The position numbers and the translations under genes are program-made. A model generated the notes under the pieces. That model saw nothing but the letters and a program-made list of their open reading frames with translations, was not told where the DNA came from and did not search any database. Positions 1 through 12,540 of a DNA stretch of 35,250 nucleotides are shown piece after piece. Source of the stretch: Condylostoma magnum (lineage: Eukaryota; Ciliophora; Heterotrichea; Heterotrichida; Condylostomatidae); contig CAKKTI010000169.1 of the NCBI GenBank assembly GCA_920105805.1, positions 1 to 35,250 of the forward strand. The letters are read 5' to 3'. How positions within the stretch are numbered: the first letter of the stretch is position 1; each line of letters starts with the position of its first letter.

Positions 1-3000
1 CATTAAATATCCATAAAATCAGTCAACCAATATTCATCTGATTCAATCTCAGTGCATGCAAATAAAGCAAACATAATCTTTACTAGATTAGGATGAATAA
101 GAAAGAACAGGATAATTATAGTACATACTAGCTCTTGCTTCATATAAGATGTATTCCTTTTGATAATTGAAATAGGCCCCCAAATTAAAATAGGTAGAGT
201 CATTATAAGCAATGGAGAAAAGCTCATCATTGTAATTTTTTCATAGTAAATATCTTAAAGAGAAGTTTAACCATCATTAGCTAAAAAGCAGTCAAAAGAG
301 AAAACTTAATCTGTCATTGATCCTGCTTATTCTTATACTACAAATAAAGATAATACTTAATCAGGCCAATTGAGCTTGAAATTTGCTGCTAAATTAACTA
401 GGTGTAGATAGTTTACAAATATTTTTAAATAAACTGATGTGAGTGATTTCGGGTATATTGCACTCTTTAGGGTAGTTTTTATAATCATTATTACTGCTAC
501 AAGAACAGCTATTGTAATTAAAGAAATTCTGATAATATTGAGTGTTATTTCGGGACAAATATTACATTCATTTTTAGAAGTTCTAGAGTAATCTTCTTAG
601 CAGGATTAGCACATGTTACCCTAATACCCATCTGCACATTCTCCAGTATATGATAATTAAGGAGGCTTTGGAGATCCTATACAAGCTAAGGGATTAGGAC
701 ATAAGAAGAAATTATCAGTATATTCATGAGCCCTCCAATACTCAGCTTTAGGAACCATAGTCCAATTACCATAGCAAATAGCTTCACTTGGGCAATCCTA
801 GCAAGGTTATTATGGATCTAAACTATACTACCCACTTTCGCATATTTTACAAGCTTTATTCACTTCACTTTCTCCTATTTAACATTCTCTCAATTCAACA
901 TTGATTTAAGTTTCACTTTCAAATAATTCGGAATAAGTTGGATTATTTTATATGAAATCATCTATTGTAGAAGTAAATATAGATAATTAGAGCTCAGTGC
1001 CTGGTTAAGCAGTCACTATAAAAGAATCAAATTAACATATTCCTCCATTAGCTTATGTTTTAATAGTTCCAGATAAGACTACATTTTATGAATCATTAGA
1101 AATTAATTCACATTCACTTTAGTCATCTGATTTTATTAATTAATCAAATAAATCAAACAGTCCTACTTATATTGATTAAGTTGCCAATTGTCCACTTGCT
1201 ATATTTTATAAGGTGTTATTTTATAATAGTCTCCCAGTTGGTTTTAATTTTATAGCAAACAAACTATTATCATTTCCATATAAAGCTTAATTATCTCCAA
1301 ATGTATTATTATTAGCATCAGGAATTAGATTCTATCAGTCACATGCTCCTCCATTTCTTGTAGCTTCATTGTTAAAGAATTCATTTTAATCTATGTCAAT
1401 TGTACAGTTTTCAAAGATATTACAATAGAAAAATCCAGCTCCTCCATCTCCATCAAATAAGTAATCGTCATTTTATGCAACAGCTGAATTATTTGTAAAA
1501 TTGTTATTTGAAAGCTTTAAGTCAATATTCTACACATATATTCCCCCAGCATTATTTGCACTATTTTACTCGAAAGTACAATTCTATATAATGAATATGC
1601 TATCAAGTTTAGAGTTATTGATCAGATATAAAGCTCCTCCTGCATATGCCGAGTTATTATTAAACATTGTATTATCTATTAATAATTCCTTACATGAATT
1701 ACAATAAATTGCTCCACCTTACTCATACTAATTATCCCTAAAGAGTGAGTTTTATATATTTATATCTAGTAAATTAACTCCATATATACCTCCTTAAGTA
1801 TTTTCATTAAATTAAGTATTTGTAATATTAATATAGCTTTCTTAAGCCTAAATTACTCCTCCTTCAATTTCAGCTTAACACTTTCTAAACTATGAGTTGC
1901 TAATTTCAATTTAAGATCTTTGTATAGCCTAAATTCCTCCGCCTATTGATGCTTTAAGATTATAGAATTCAGAATTATCAATCTTTAGCTAACTACTTAT
2001 TAAAGATATTGCCCCAGCCGCACTTTCAGCTTCTAAGTCATGCATTGTCGAGTTTGTTATGACAATATTACTAGAAGTGGAAGCACTTATTGCTGTCCCA
2101 TTATATCCTTTTTAATCATATATTTAACTATCATCAATAAGAAGATTTGATAGGTTTAAGATGAAGCCAGATGACTTCAATATTTATTCATTTTTAGTAA
2201 TTGTTGTTCTCTATACAATTAAATCTGCATCTATTAATACAATGCTACCAGAATCATTGGATTAGTTTTCACTTATATAGCAATCTTGTAATATTGATTA
2301 TGTTGCCGATGTTCCTGACATAAAAATAACAGATCCTTTGTTTACACTTGTATTTTAGATAATTTATGAGTTTTTTACTTCAAATTTAGATGTTTGTTCT
2401 ATGTATATAAAGCCTCCCTTATTTGATGACGAGTTTTTCTCTACAGTTAAGTTATAAGCTGTAAGTTATGAGAAACTGTTAATTTGAAATACTCCTCCAT
2501 CGAATTCAGCACTGTTTTATTTGAACTGGGAATTTGTGATTGTTACCTCAGACTCATCAGTTATTTGTATAATTCCTCCACTGTATTTATTAACATTATT
2601 TTCATATAAACTTTCATTATCAAAGAGCTATGAGCTAATTACTACAAATATGGCACCTTCATTCTAATTTATATATAATTTTTGAGTGTATAGTTATGCT
2701 ACTGAGTTTAAGGATGATAATTCAATAAATATGTGTCCTATATTTGACTCTATTTTAATGTTATTCAATGTTAATTTTGCTGAGTAAGGATCAAAGCTAT
2801 TATATAAGGCTAAAATACCTGATACGAGTTCTCCTTGGTTTCTAGATATTGTAGAGTCTTTTATAAGAAAATTACCTTATGAGTGCTTTAAATATATAGA
2901 GCCGCCTACTTTTGAAATATTCTCACTTAGTACAGAATCAATTATATAGGACTCATTGCTTAAATTACAATCATCCTTTATATATATTGCTGCTCCATCT

Positions 3001-6000
3001 CTAGCCTCATTTTAAATTATTTCAACCTTTTGTATTTCTACTGTTAAGTCTACAATGATTGAGTCGTTCTAGATATATAACGCTCCTCCATTTTATTAGG
3101 AAGTATTGCTTTTTAGTACAGAATTTGATATTGTTAGTTTACTTTTGTTTAATAAGCTTGAGGTATGCATAATAGCACCTGCATTCGTTTATATAGCATT
3201 GTTTCCTTCAAAACGACAGTTATCTAGTATTACCTCTGATGTTTATTTTAGATATAAAGCTCCCACACTACTTCCTGAGTTATTAATAAAGTGAGAGTTA
3301 GTTATTTCTATAGGAGCGTTAGAATTTTCTATTATCATTGCTCCAAAGGCATTTTCATTTACATTTATGCTTTCTTGTACAGTTAACTAATCTATTACTA
3401 ATTATTGGGAATTAGATATAAATATACTTGATGAGGAATCATTAGCTGTAGCAATATCTTTAAACTCAGTTTATTCAATTACTAAATCTCCAGTGTGGTT
3501 TGCTATATATAGTCCAGCTATTTAATTCGCATTACGAATTTATTAAAGCAAAGAATTCTTGATTGTTAAGCTATGAGTATCTGTAAAGCTTATAATAGGA
3601 GAAACTGATTCATTTTCTTCTACAAAAATTTATTACTCTACATACAAATCATTATTTTAGACAAATAAATCAATTGTATAAGAGTTTATATTCTTCTCAA
3701 TTTAATTAGCATTTTAGATTTACAAGTTGCCTACTTCTATATAGGTGTATCTTTTAATATCTATTAGTCCTAAGTCATTATTTTTAAAATCAACAACATT
3801 CCAGTCTTTTATTTAGATATATTTAGTTGGAATAATTGCTTGAATGTTTGCTTTATCTATTTTAATAGTGATTTCTTAATTATCTAGGGGAATTGAAGCA
3901 GTTATTTATGGATTAATTTCTAAAAATGAACTATTAACTTATACAACCGATGTTAGGTTAAATTATTTTAGCTCAATGTTTTGAATATCATATAAAAAGT
4001 CCAATTTGATAGCCGTGCTGAAAAATGTTGTATTTATGATATCGATTTAATTAAAGTAAGTATGAACTAAATAATGATCTTCTAATAAACTTGTTTGTAG
4101 GTTATAATTATTTGATATAGCAAACTCATTTAAATCAGAAGCAAAAAGAGAACTCAAAATATTTTAATCTATAGTAATGTTTTCAAAGATTACTTATTTT
4201 GACTTTTATACAGCAAAGAAGCTAGTTCCTATTACTATATTGTTTCTAAATTTCACATTTTTTATTTCTACGTAATTCATTCCATACTCTAATAAGAATC
4301 CAGGTAAAGTTAAGCTATTAGATACTTCATAGCCATTGTTCAGCATGTCAACTGCTCCTCCGTTGTAGATTAGTTTACCACATCCATAGGGCTCTATTTT
4401 ACACTCCAATTAAATAATCAAAGCGGATGATTAGCTCATAGCGACTTAGTTATTGATAAAATTCACATTCAGTAGTTCTATTTCAGTTTCATCTAATTCA
4501 ATTAATGATTTATTTTAACTTCTAAAATTCTTAAATGTGATATTCTCTAAAAGTATCCTAGTGTTCTTTTAGCTTATAATAAAGGATCTATCATAAAATT
4601 AATCACAAGATGACTATGAAGCAAAAGATCCCTCAGCAATTTCTTCATATCTATCATTCATAAATAGTTTATCAACCTTTTTAATACTAGGACAATAAAA
4701 ACACTCATCACATCCTAGTGCAAATTATGCATTAAAGATAATATCTTTCATCTTCAATACACCTTAGTTTACTTCAATCTGTATACGAGGATCAACTAAT
4801 ACTTCAACTGGATTATCTGAGCATCCTTCAACATTTTCAAAGTTTTGGCATAAAAGTGTCTCGATTGTGATCTCCTCTGCAAAAACCTCTTGTAATGGCC
4901 TATACTAATCTCTAACATACTAGCTTATAGTTTCAGATATAGGATAATATGAGGTAGTTCCTTTTAATAAGTAAATTTTAGTATAAGAGCTATAAATCCT
5001 TAAAACAGCTTCACTTAAGCTTAAAAAGGGGTTTTCTATAGTTCCTTCTGCTGTAGAATCTGGATTGTCTCCTACATAAAAGACAGTGGGCTCTTCCTAT
5101 GAGCTTAAATCTTCATATGGCATACAAATCTTTCATTTTCCGTCATAAGCGTAATATCCTATAGGGCACTTTTCTACACATTTTCCAAAGTATTAGTAAG
5201 AGTATTAATCTTAACTGCAAAAATAGCACATATCTTGATTACCCCTTAAGCAAGGGTTTTATCCTGTATAACTACCGCAATATAATATTGCATAACCACA
5301 TTCTTAATTATTGCAACTCTCATAGCATGCATAGTCTCACCATACTGAATATAGATCACAACCTGGATTGTTTAGCTTACATTAGGAATAGGCTTGATTA
5401 TAACTTCAATCTTTTTAATCAATTTGAGCAACATAAGCTAATTCTTAGTAATATATCTTAGCGCAGTCTTAATCTCAATTACAGCTGGGTACAATGCACT
5501 CTGAATTACATCTACCAAGTTTTGTACTATCACATCCAGGTGCACAATCTTCACAATCTCCTCCATCATATTAACAATCTCAAACCCAGCACTCATCCTC
5601 ACACTTTCCATTATCTACCATAGAATTCAAACAATTTATAGCACAATAATCATTACAATCTTCCTCTTCCTCATCACAACTAAAACACTCCATTTAGCAT
5701 TCGCCATCCCTCAGCATTTCAGGAAAACAGCCAGGTGCACATAAGCATCTTAGACTGTCATATTAACAACTTTCCGTATTACAATCTTCATCGCACTCAT
5801 AATTATCAAGCAACCAACCACGACATCCAGGATTACACTCTTGATCCAAGCAATCTCCTCCATCTCCCTCACAATCCTCCGTGTAGCATTCCTCCTAACA
5901 CTCTCCATCTCCAATCATACTCGTAAAGCATCCACTTGAACAATCTCCGCACTTATTATTATCAAATTTACAAAGTTCAGTGCTGCATTCCTAGTCACAT

Positions 6001-6341
6001 TGGTCATTATCTAGTAGTTCTTAGGTGCATCCGGAGGCACAGATCCCACAATCTGCGAAATCAAATCCACATTCAAATTTGTCGCATTATGCATCACATT
6101 ATCCATTCCTAAGAAGGCTTAAGTCGCATCCTAAGTCTTGGCATTGAGATTAGCAGTCAAATATTGGCTAACCCTCGCTTGGCGAACTTAATTACTAGTC
6201 GAAATTACACCAGAAGTTTATGCACTCTTGATCGCAGTAGTCATCACCCACCTAATTATAATTTACTCAGTTACTATAACATCCAGGATAGCATAAACCT
6301 CTAACTTATCCTGCTAATAGGAGAAGAGACAGAAAAACCAT
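1..6341 (-). CDS. Giant LNR/beta-helix membrane protein (C-terminus beyond window)
   Basis: One continuous frame with TAA/TAG read as Gln; about 2,110 codons are in the window and the end lies off the left edge. The start is ATG at 6341, followed by a hydrophobic signal peptide (MVFLSLLLLAG) and then Cys. Residues ~17-300 hold about ten Cys-rich repeats of Lin-12/Notch (LNR) type, such as CDQECINFWCNFD and CEGDGGDC. A Cys-rich linker follows. Residues ~435-1815 are dominated by short repeats of the I..S.F..N...GGAIY kind, typical of a right-handed parallel beta-helix (pectin-lyase/Pmp-like fold). After another Cys-rich stretch come membrane helices from about 545 downward (ISLITIAVLVAVIMII; later PLLIMTLPILIWGPISII). 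In-frame TGA at 6267-6269 and 5475-5477 falls where LNR repeats carry an aromatic residue. Large surface proteins with this layout are common in ciliates; the ligand is unknown. Adhesion or sensing is inference. Confidence 0.8.
6252..6266 (-). other. 15-nt intron in the LNR gene
   Basis: On the minus strand this reads GTAAATTATAATTAG, a 15-nt GT..AG segment inside the first LNR repeat. Its removal keeps the frame and joins CYSN-W to VGDDYCDQEC, restoring the LNR spacing in which W.GDG.CD follows the Cys pair. Introns of 15 nt are the known standard size in heterotrich ciliates. Left unspliced it would only add VNYNQ, so the call rests on repeat spacing and intron consensus. Confidence 0.65.
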
Positions 6342-6538
6342 TTTATATAAATTTTGAAGCTGGGTAGAAGAAGTTTATAAGTTGTTTAGGTAGTAGTTGT
6401 TAGAGATAATTTAACCTATTTTTGTAAACTTGTCCTAAAAGATCTTGTATGAATAAGATAAACAAAGATGAAGTCCTTAGTATACTGCTATTATCGTTAT
6501 TTTAGCATAAAGTTATTGATTATATCTGAATTATTGAA
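6342..6538. promoter_or_regulatory. Divergent intergenic region
   Basis: About 200 AT-rich bases separate the minus-strand LNR/beta-helix gene from the first candidate plus-strand ORF, so promoters for both directions should lie here if that ORF is real. I see no clear conserved element. It is the longest candidate promoter space left of 12 kb. Confidence 0.3.
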
Positions 6539-8038
6539 ATGTAAAAGCCTACATTGGAATAAAAGTTCAATTATTCCAAGGAGTACTATAATATCTTAAG
6601 GGAGATAATATATGTCTATTGTATAATTATATCTCAATTAATAAAGGTAAGTTTATAGCTAATAAATAATTTTAAAATTATTAGTCTTTATATATGTTAT
6701 CTCGAATCAATTTGTATTACATCAATAAAAATATATGTCAATATCTCTATTAAAAAGTTAGTATATGAGAAAATTAAAGATATATTAACTTGTAAATCGG
6801 TAATAAAGAGTAATTTTCTATTCGCTATAAATATTTAGTGTAAACCAATAGGAAAAGTAAACATCTGCCAAAGGAATTTGAAAGTTTATTAAATAATATG
6901 CATAATTTCAACTAGAGAAACTTATACTACAAATTCCTTTAAATATAATACACAAAATAAATGTAAATACAATCTAGAGTAAATATACAAAAATGTATAG
7001 CATTTACAGGAGATAATTCAACAATATGATATAGTAGTTAGGAGAGTTAAGAGAAAGTGCAATGTATTAAGTCCAATAAATAATAGGAAAATATTGTAAA
7101 AATATATCTAGTATATGCATTTCTATTTGAAAGGTAACAGAATTTTTTGGTTAGTAAAAATATATCAAGTATATTGAAAAATTGTTGTATTAGAAAAAGA
7201 TGATAATTTAAATGAGAAAAATAAATTTATTATTGCAGATTAGCTTATATGAAATTTATCTGAATGGAACTTATTACTTGTGCATATCTTTTGGTTTGAA
7301 CTAATCTTTAAAGCTTGTTGTGGCATAATCGTTATTTCACTCAACTATCTTTTAACACAATATTACTCTTGATTTTAGTATTTAATCAAATCATTACTAA
7401 TCATAATGATAAAGCATCAAGAAATATTGATGAAAGTAATTAGTTTTTATATCATGTCTATAGTTTTCTTAATTCTATACTCTATGATGTTATATATATG
7501 TTTAAGAATGAGAGTATCTAATACGGACTAATTAATAAGAGTATTGAAAAGAAATTGAACTTTATTTTGTAAGGATATTAAAAGTTTCTATGATTCTTGA
7601 GTTAAACACTATTATATAATTCTTGATTAGATCACATATTATTATAATGATTCCTTTGATATTAAACACGATTTTCAGAGTAGTTAAAGGAATGTATTAT
7701 TGAGTCCTTGTATAAATTGCGTATTAATATAGTATTGAGAACTATTAAAAGCGTATTTTAACTTTTACTTCTGAGTCAAAATAATTGATATTAGCAAATT
7801 ATGCACAGTTGAAAAGATATGCACTAAATGGCTATCTTTTATGATAAAATCGATTGTTGCCCTTAAATCCTTTAAATTTTTGCTGTCACTATTTTTATTA
7901 GTATATCTAGTGAATTATATACTTTATTATTCTTTACTGTGGTATCTTAACTAAAATATTTGCAAATATAGTTAAAAAAAGTTTTAAGACTACAGCATGA
8001 AATTGATAATAGGACTAGATGTATTAAAGTATAATTAG
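6539..8038 (+). CDS. Candidate multi-pass membrane protein, AT-rich
   Basis: Visible only when TGA is read as Trp and TAR as Gln. One frame runs from ATG 6539 (MQKPTLEQKFNYSKEYYNIL) for about 500 codons to a TAG TAA pair at 8036-8041. It alternates charged stretches (VVLEKDDNLNEKNKF, EQIYKNVQHLQEIIQQYD) with hydrophobic helices near residues 240-280 (LLLVHIFWFELIF, CCGIIVISLNYLL), 300-330 (SFYIMSIVFLILYSMMLYI) and 450-475 (FLLSLFLLVYLVNYILYY). In-frame TGA codons fall at Trp-plausible places (YYSWFQYL, KRNWTLFC). Stop-type triplets are rarer here than expected by chance up to about 7980, which supports coding; past that the frame is unclear. I do not recognise a family. The alternative is non-coding AT-rich DNA, because with three reassigned stops openness alone proves little. 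Confidence 0.4.
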
Positions 8039-8081
8039 TAAATTATAATAACCTTTTAAACATGAGACTTAAACTTAAGCT

Positions 8082-8942
8082 ATGGCCAGTTATATTAAAA
8101 TTGATAAACTATAAGACATTAATTTGGAAAACATATTATGATTAATAGAGTAGATCAAAAGAATAGGTTTGCATTTTACTAAAAGCTTTAAAATAGATTA
8201 TACAAGAAATTTGAAATATAGAAATACAAAACAAATAGAAAAGCTGATATATAAAATGAAATTTTAGAAAAACTATCATCAAATTGTAGTTAAAAGAAAA
8301 CTATAACTATAAATTAAGGCATAGAAACGTATTATATCTGATTTAATAGATTATTATTATAACCAATCAAATGTTATGAACTATATAGCAAATTTATATA
8401 TTATAAAGAGCAAGATGTCAAAGGACATTTAAGTATTACACAGCAATTCACTAAAATTAATGAAAAACATAATTGAAAAGCTAAATTTATTATCTAACGA
8501 GTATAATTTTACTAATAAAAGAAAGACTTTACCAACTTAAATTTTGAAGTTATTAATCACTTTATATTAATAAGAATACTGGCTATATAAAAAATCAGAA
8601 GGATTGAGTGTTAAGGTAGTCAGTGAGATATGATAAAAAGCCAATATAGAGGTAAAATTTACTAATTATTTGCTGAATTACTATTTCTATATGAAAGTAA
8701 CGATTAAATACTTGATAAATAATATAAAAGTTAATTTAAGACTACAACATCAGGCTAACTTTACATATGATTGATACTGAGAATGATTAGATTCCAATTC
8801 CAATATTAAAATGAAATAAAGCTTTCTGATTTATGAAAAATATAGCCTCTTTAATTATTTATGTAAATATAGAACTATAAAATTTGAGTATTTCACGAAT
8901 CTTATATTGAAATAAAGAACAATTAAAATAAACTTTAACTAA
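8082..8942 (+). CDS. Candidate hypothetical ORF, AT-rich
   Basis: A frame different from the preceding ORF, from ATG 8082 (MASYIKIDKLQDINLENIL) to TAA 8940-8942, about 286 codons. It is Lys/Asn/Leu-rich and looks helical, e.g. LKLMKNIIEKLNLLSNEYNF. It holds about six TGA and fourteen TAA/TAG codons, fewer TAR codons than the competing frame, which is why I prefer it. It may be a downstream exon of the 6539 ORF, but I found no GT..AG segment of suitable length. If real, its stop lies one base from the convergent receptor gene's stop at 8944-8946. No family recognised; base composition alone could produce a similar translation. Confidence 0.3.
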
Positions 8943-8943
8943 A

Positions 8944-11900
8944 CTAATCATCTATCATATATTTTCGGTGGTTGAATAATGCTCTAATTTGACTATTATA
9001 GCTTCGTAATTAATTCTACTCTGTAATTATGCTATCTCTCTCTGCATAATACAAATCTAAACTTTATCGTCCAACAGCATATCGTAATAGATTGTCAATT
9101 AAAACCGTTTAAGGCAGTACTAATACTGACTACGAACGTCTGAAAATGTAGATTATAGAGACAGTAATAGCTATAAAAGCTAAAACACAAGATACGATAA
9201 ACCTTATAAAATTCATATCATCTTCTATATTCTAAGAGAAATATAAAACTAAAGCAAGTAGTGAAGTTGCCAAAGCTACAGCTGATTGTATAAGTCTTGT
9301 TCTTTTGTCGTTATAAGTTCGTATATAAAGACTTATTAAAAACTGTGAAATAAGTAGTACTATGCATATCAATTACTGGATTTCATAGCTATAAATGAAA
9401 ACCTGTACAGCTAAAACATAAACCAACTTAAAAAGAACTTTCTCAATGATAAAGTTTTAAGTCATGTATAAGCTCCTTATATAAAATATATACCTGAAAT
9501 GATTGAAGATACAATGAAGAGCTGCTATAACATATGCAATAAAGGCCAATGTGCTTAAAGCAAGATAAATAAGATGCTAATTTTCCCAGCAAGGAATATC
9601 ACAGTTAAAGTGCATATTTATCTTATCTTCAGATTCACCGTCAAAGCAATAGAACGGTGTTAGTAGCATTTTTGCTGTAGGTAAGAAAAGTACATTGCAT
9701 CCCAAAGGAAGAAGGGCCTCTCCAATTCTAGCAAATACATATAACTTGGGTATTTTTTTAGCCATGTAAATATAGCATAATAAGTAGAGAAAGACCCAAA
9801 GTATGGCTGTGGATACTGTTATAGCAGCCGCGGCTCTAAAACTTGTTTCAACTAGAGAATGCCCAGGGCTAAATTGAAGTCCAAAGGTTGTTAATGCTAA
9901 GCTAAGACTAAAGCGAATATGGTCGTATTTGAACCCAGCTGCTATATACTAAACAGATTCAGCCGCCATAGCTATCATTAGCATTAGATCTTACCACAAG
10001 TAAAGTGTCTTTTCTTTTATATCCTTTACCTTTCTTTTCATAGTAGTGATAAAAAATACAATAGCTACAATCATTGCGATAATTACTAGGATTGATATTA
10101 ATCCAAATGTTAAGTTTTAACCTTCCTTGATTTCTCCTTCATCCTTGTAATAACACTCATGAGATGTATCTATAACAGCTGTTGGTATTTCTGTACTACC
10201 TGTTATCCAAACGTGCTCAAATTCATCGTTGTACTAAAAGCGGCTGGAGTTAAATACAGAAAACTCGAAAAACCATCTTTTAAGCAAGTCATCACCATCA
10301 TACATAACACTTTGGAATATTATAAAGGGCTCATAAAGGAAATTCCTATTTTATTGAATCCTTAGTCTTGTTGTTGACCCTTCAACAGAGATAGAGCTCA
10401 TAATATCTCTTAGTATGTAAGGATCCTCGTAGTCTATTCCTCGCATCAACGCATGGTCTATGCTATTGACGAGTATGATAATTGCATCAGCCATATATGA
10501 TATAATATCAGGAGCTTCAGCGCCAAGTTATTAGGCAATAGCCTCCTTGATCCATGGGCCTTCTTTGGCGCTATAGGCTTATCTGGTAAACGATAAAGAT
10601 CCTTGGTAATATTCTCTTAAGTGCTCATAGCCTTCGGGAATAAAAATAAATTCACTATAATTCTCTATGTATATATTAACAAACTTATTTGTGTACCCTC
10701 TGTCATAAAATACACTTGGTAAGTAATATTATTGTGTAATTTGTATTGCTGAAAAATAGATTCTAGACTCACAAGTTACGTAGGAATCAACTATATCTGG
10801 GTATTTTTCTTCATAATCCTCCGGAGAGCTAAGTATTACATTAGAGTAATCTGTACTGCTATTTTCAACAATCCCTCCTTGATCCTCTAATGCTTTTATA
10901 AATAAGCCAGCTTCAAATAGTAATACAGGGTCTTTGAGAACTACTATTTTATATCAGTCATATTTCAATACAAATTTTGCAATAAGATCGAATTATTCAT
11001 TTAAATCGGGATTAACTCCTGCATATAAAGGAAACTTACTTCTATCAGCAAAGATCTAACTACCATCAAGAGGACATATTAGCAAAATCTCTATTTCTAA
11101 GTCCTAGAATACTTAGAAAAGAGACCCAAAGGCAAATCTCCACCAATTGTAAACTCAAGCTATTCCAAGATCTCCATCTACGCTCTAGATGCAGTTGAGC
11201 TGAGATTCATAAGTACCATACAATACACCACATCCCTCCGGATACTGTATCTTCAATACAAAGAATTAAAGGACTTCTTCAGATTCGTTATACTGGTCTA
11301 TCAGTATGTCGTAAGTTAATCCCATGATTGGAGCATATCCATCTACCAGTCCATTGGGCTCATTGGGATCCTTATTTCCTGTTATTTTTATTTCATATAG
11401 GTCATTATTAGGTGTTATATAGGTGTTTCCAATAAAAACTACCTCTTTGGCTAGTTCTAGTTCGTTTTCATCATATTTACCTACATTTTCCCATCCATTC
11501 TCCTTCAGATTCCATATATTATAGCTTTCTTCCTGAGTTGATTCTTCTATCCATTTTACTAGCTCCGTTCTTATGCAGTCAATAAAGATCTCATTACAGG
11601 TTTCAGTAGATATAATATCAGCTATTAACCTATCTATTATCAAAAAGTGGTCAAATCTTTCTGTTGTAGCAGAGTTTCACGGAAAGCTGAGTTTTTACTG
11701 TATGCATATAGTGCCGATTTGATCTAGTCTTGAGCATGATTCGTTTACTGTCAATAAAAACTAGCCTACCTTCTCTAGCTTCACCTTTTTCAGCTCTTCA
11801 CTCAAACTTTCACATAGCAAAGTATTTGCCAGACAGATGACCTTCTTGTAGCTTAGAGGCTTGATGTACTTATGAATATAATGTCGTATATATTCCCCTT

Positions 11901-12363
11901 TTGACTCAGGTAGTAGATGAGCAGACAGTACATCGAATCTATCACCAGTAGCATATTCCATGACCCTCTGGTAGATTTCTAAGTTTTACACAGTACTATC
12001 TGTAAATATGGCAATTTTCCCATCAATTTGAAAATGTTCCAAGATGGCGGTTACTGCCTCCGATGCCTTGCCAATTTTTGATTGGAAATATACAAATTCC
12101 TCCCTTTATAGAAAGGAAGGGGATAGCTCTAAGATAATTTTGCCTTTTGGGCCTATATGACGCATAGCATTGTAGTACTTCAGAGGGTTTGTTATTCCCA
12201 TGTAGTAAACTTGCAAGTCACTGATGGGATTAGAGATGAACTCGGTGTAAGTTAAGCTTTGGACTTCTTCCTGGAAGTTGGGCAGCAACGGGTCGGAATC
12301 ATCCAGTATTGCAAGGGAGGGTAAACCAAAAGCTGCGAGGAGAGATAAGAGAAATACAACCAT
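8944..12363 (-). CDS. PBP1/ANF-receptor-like protein with ~7 membrane helices
   Basis: A single frame of 1,139 codons from ATG 12363 to TAG 8944-8946. A signal peptide (MVVFLLSLLAAFGLPSLA) is followed by a ~740-residue extracellular part with periplasmic-binding-protein type I features, including FVLKYDWYKIVVLKDP, where the Trp is a TGA (10954-10956) at the usual W.KV.VL position. Another TGA lies at 11677-11679. From residue ~750 come about seven hydrophobic helices (e.g. GLISILVIIAIIVAIVFF, AITVSTAILWVFLYLLCYIY) with LLPLGCNVLFLP and a DIPCWENQH loop motif. A basic cytoplasmic tail ends RALFNHRKYMIDD. The layout resembles class-C GPCRs and ciliate receptor-like proteins, so ligand sensing at the cell surface is the likely role. 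Reading past TAG would run antisense into the neighbour to TGA at 8893-8895, so I chose TAG. Confidence 0.7.
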
Positions 12364-12540
12364 TTTAATTATGACAGAATTTAAATTAGTTGATATTTTG
12401 CATTGTATTTGTAAGCCCTTGCTTAATACCTTTTTAATTAAACAATTGCTCTAAGATGCTATTCAGAATCTACAAATAATCTTAGTTAATTTGATTAATG
12501 ATTTTTTAGAAGTTTACAGTGTTATAATAATAGTAAAACG
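12364..12540. promoter_or_regulatory. Intergenic: receptor promoter and upstream gene's 3' end
   Basis: About 177 AT-rich bases upstream of the receptor ATG. The minus-strand gene from 13454 may end anywhere from TAA 12541-12543 through TAA 12514-12516 to TGA 12463-12465, so part of this may be its coding end or 3' UTR. No distinctive element seen. Confidence 0.3.

Noticed and set aside
8082-8942. Weak likeness to IS5-type transposase (LITLYQQEYWLY..K...SV..VS)
   Set aside because: The match is a short stretch in an AT-rich translation; no DDE residues, terminal inverted repeats or target-site duplication were seen, and base composition gives similar strings by chance.
9577-9765. Short 62-residue ORF as its own gene
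   Set aside because: It is a membrane segment of the receptor-like gene, bounded only by TAR codons that are Gln.
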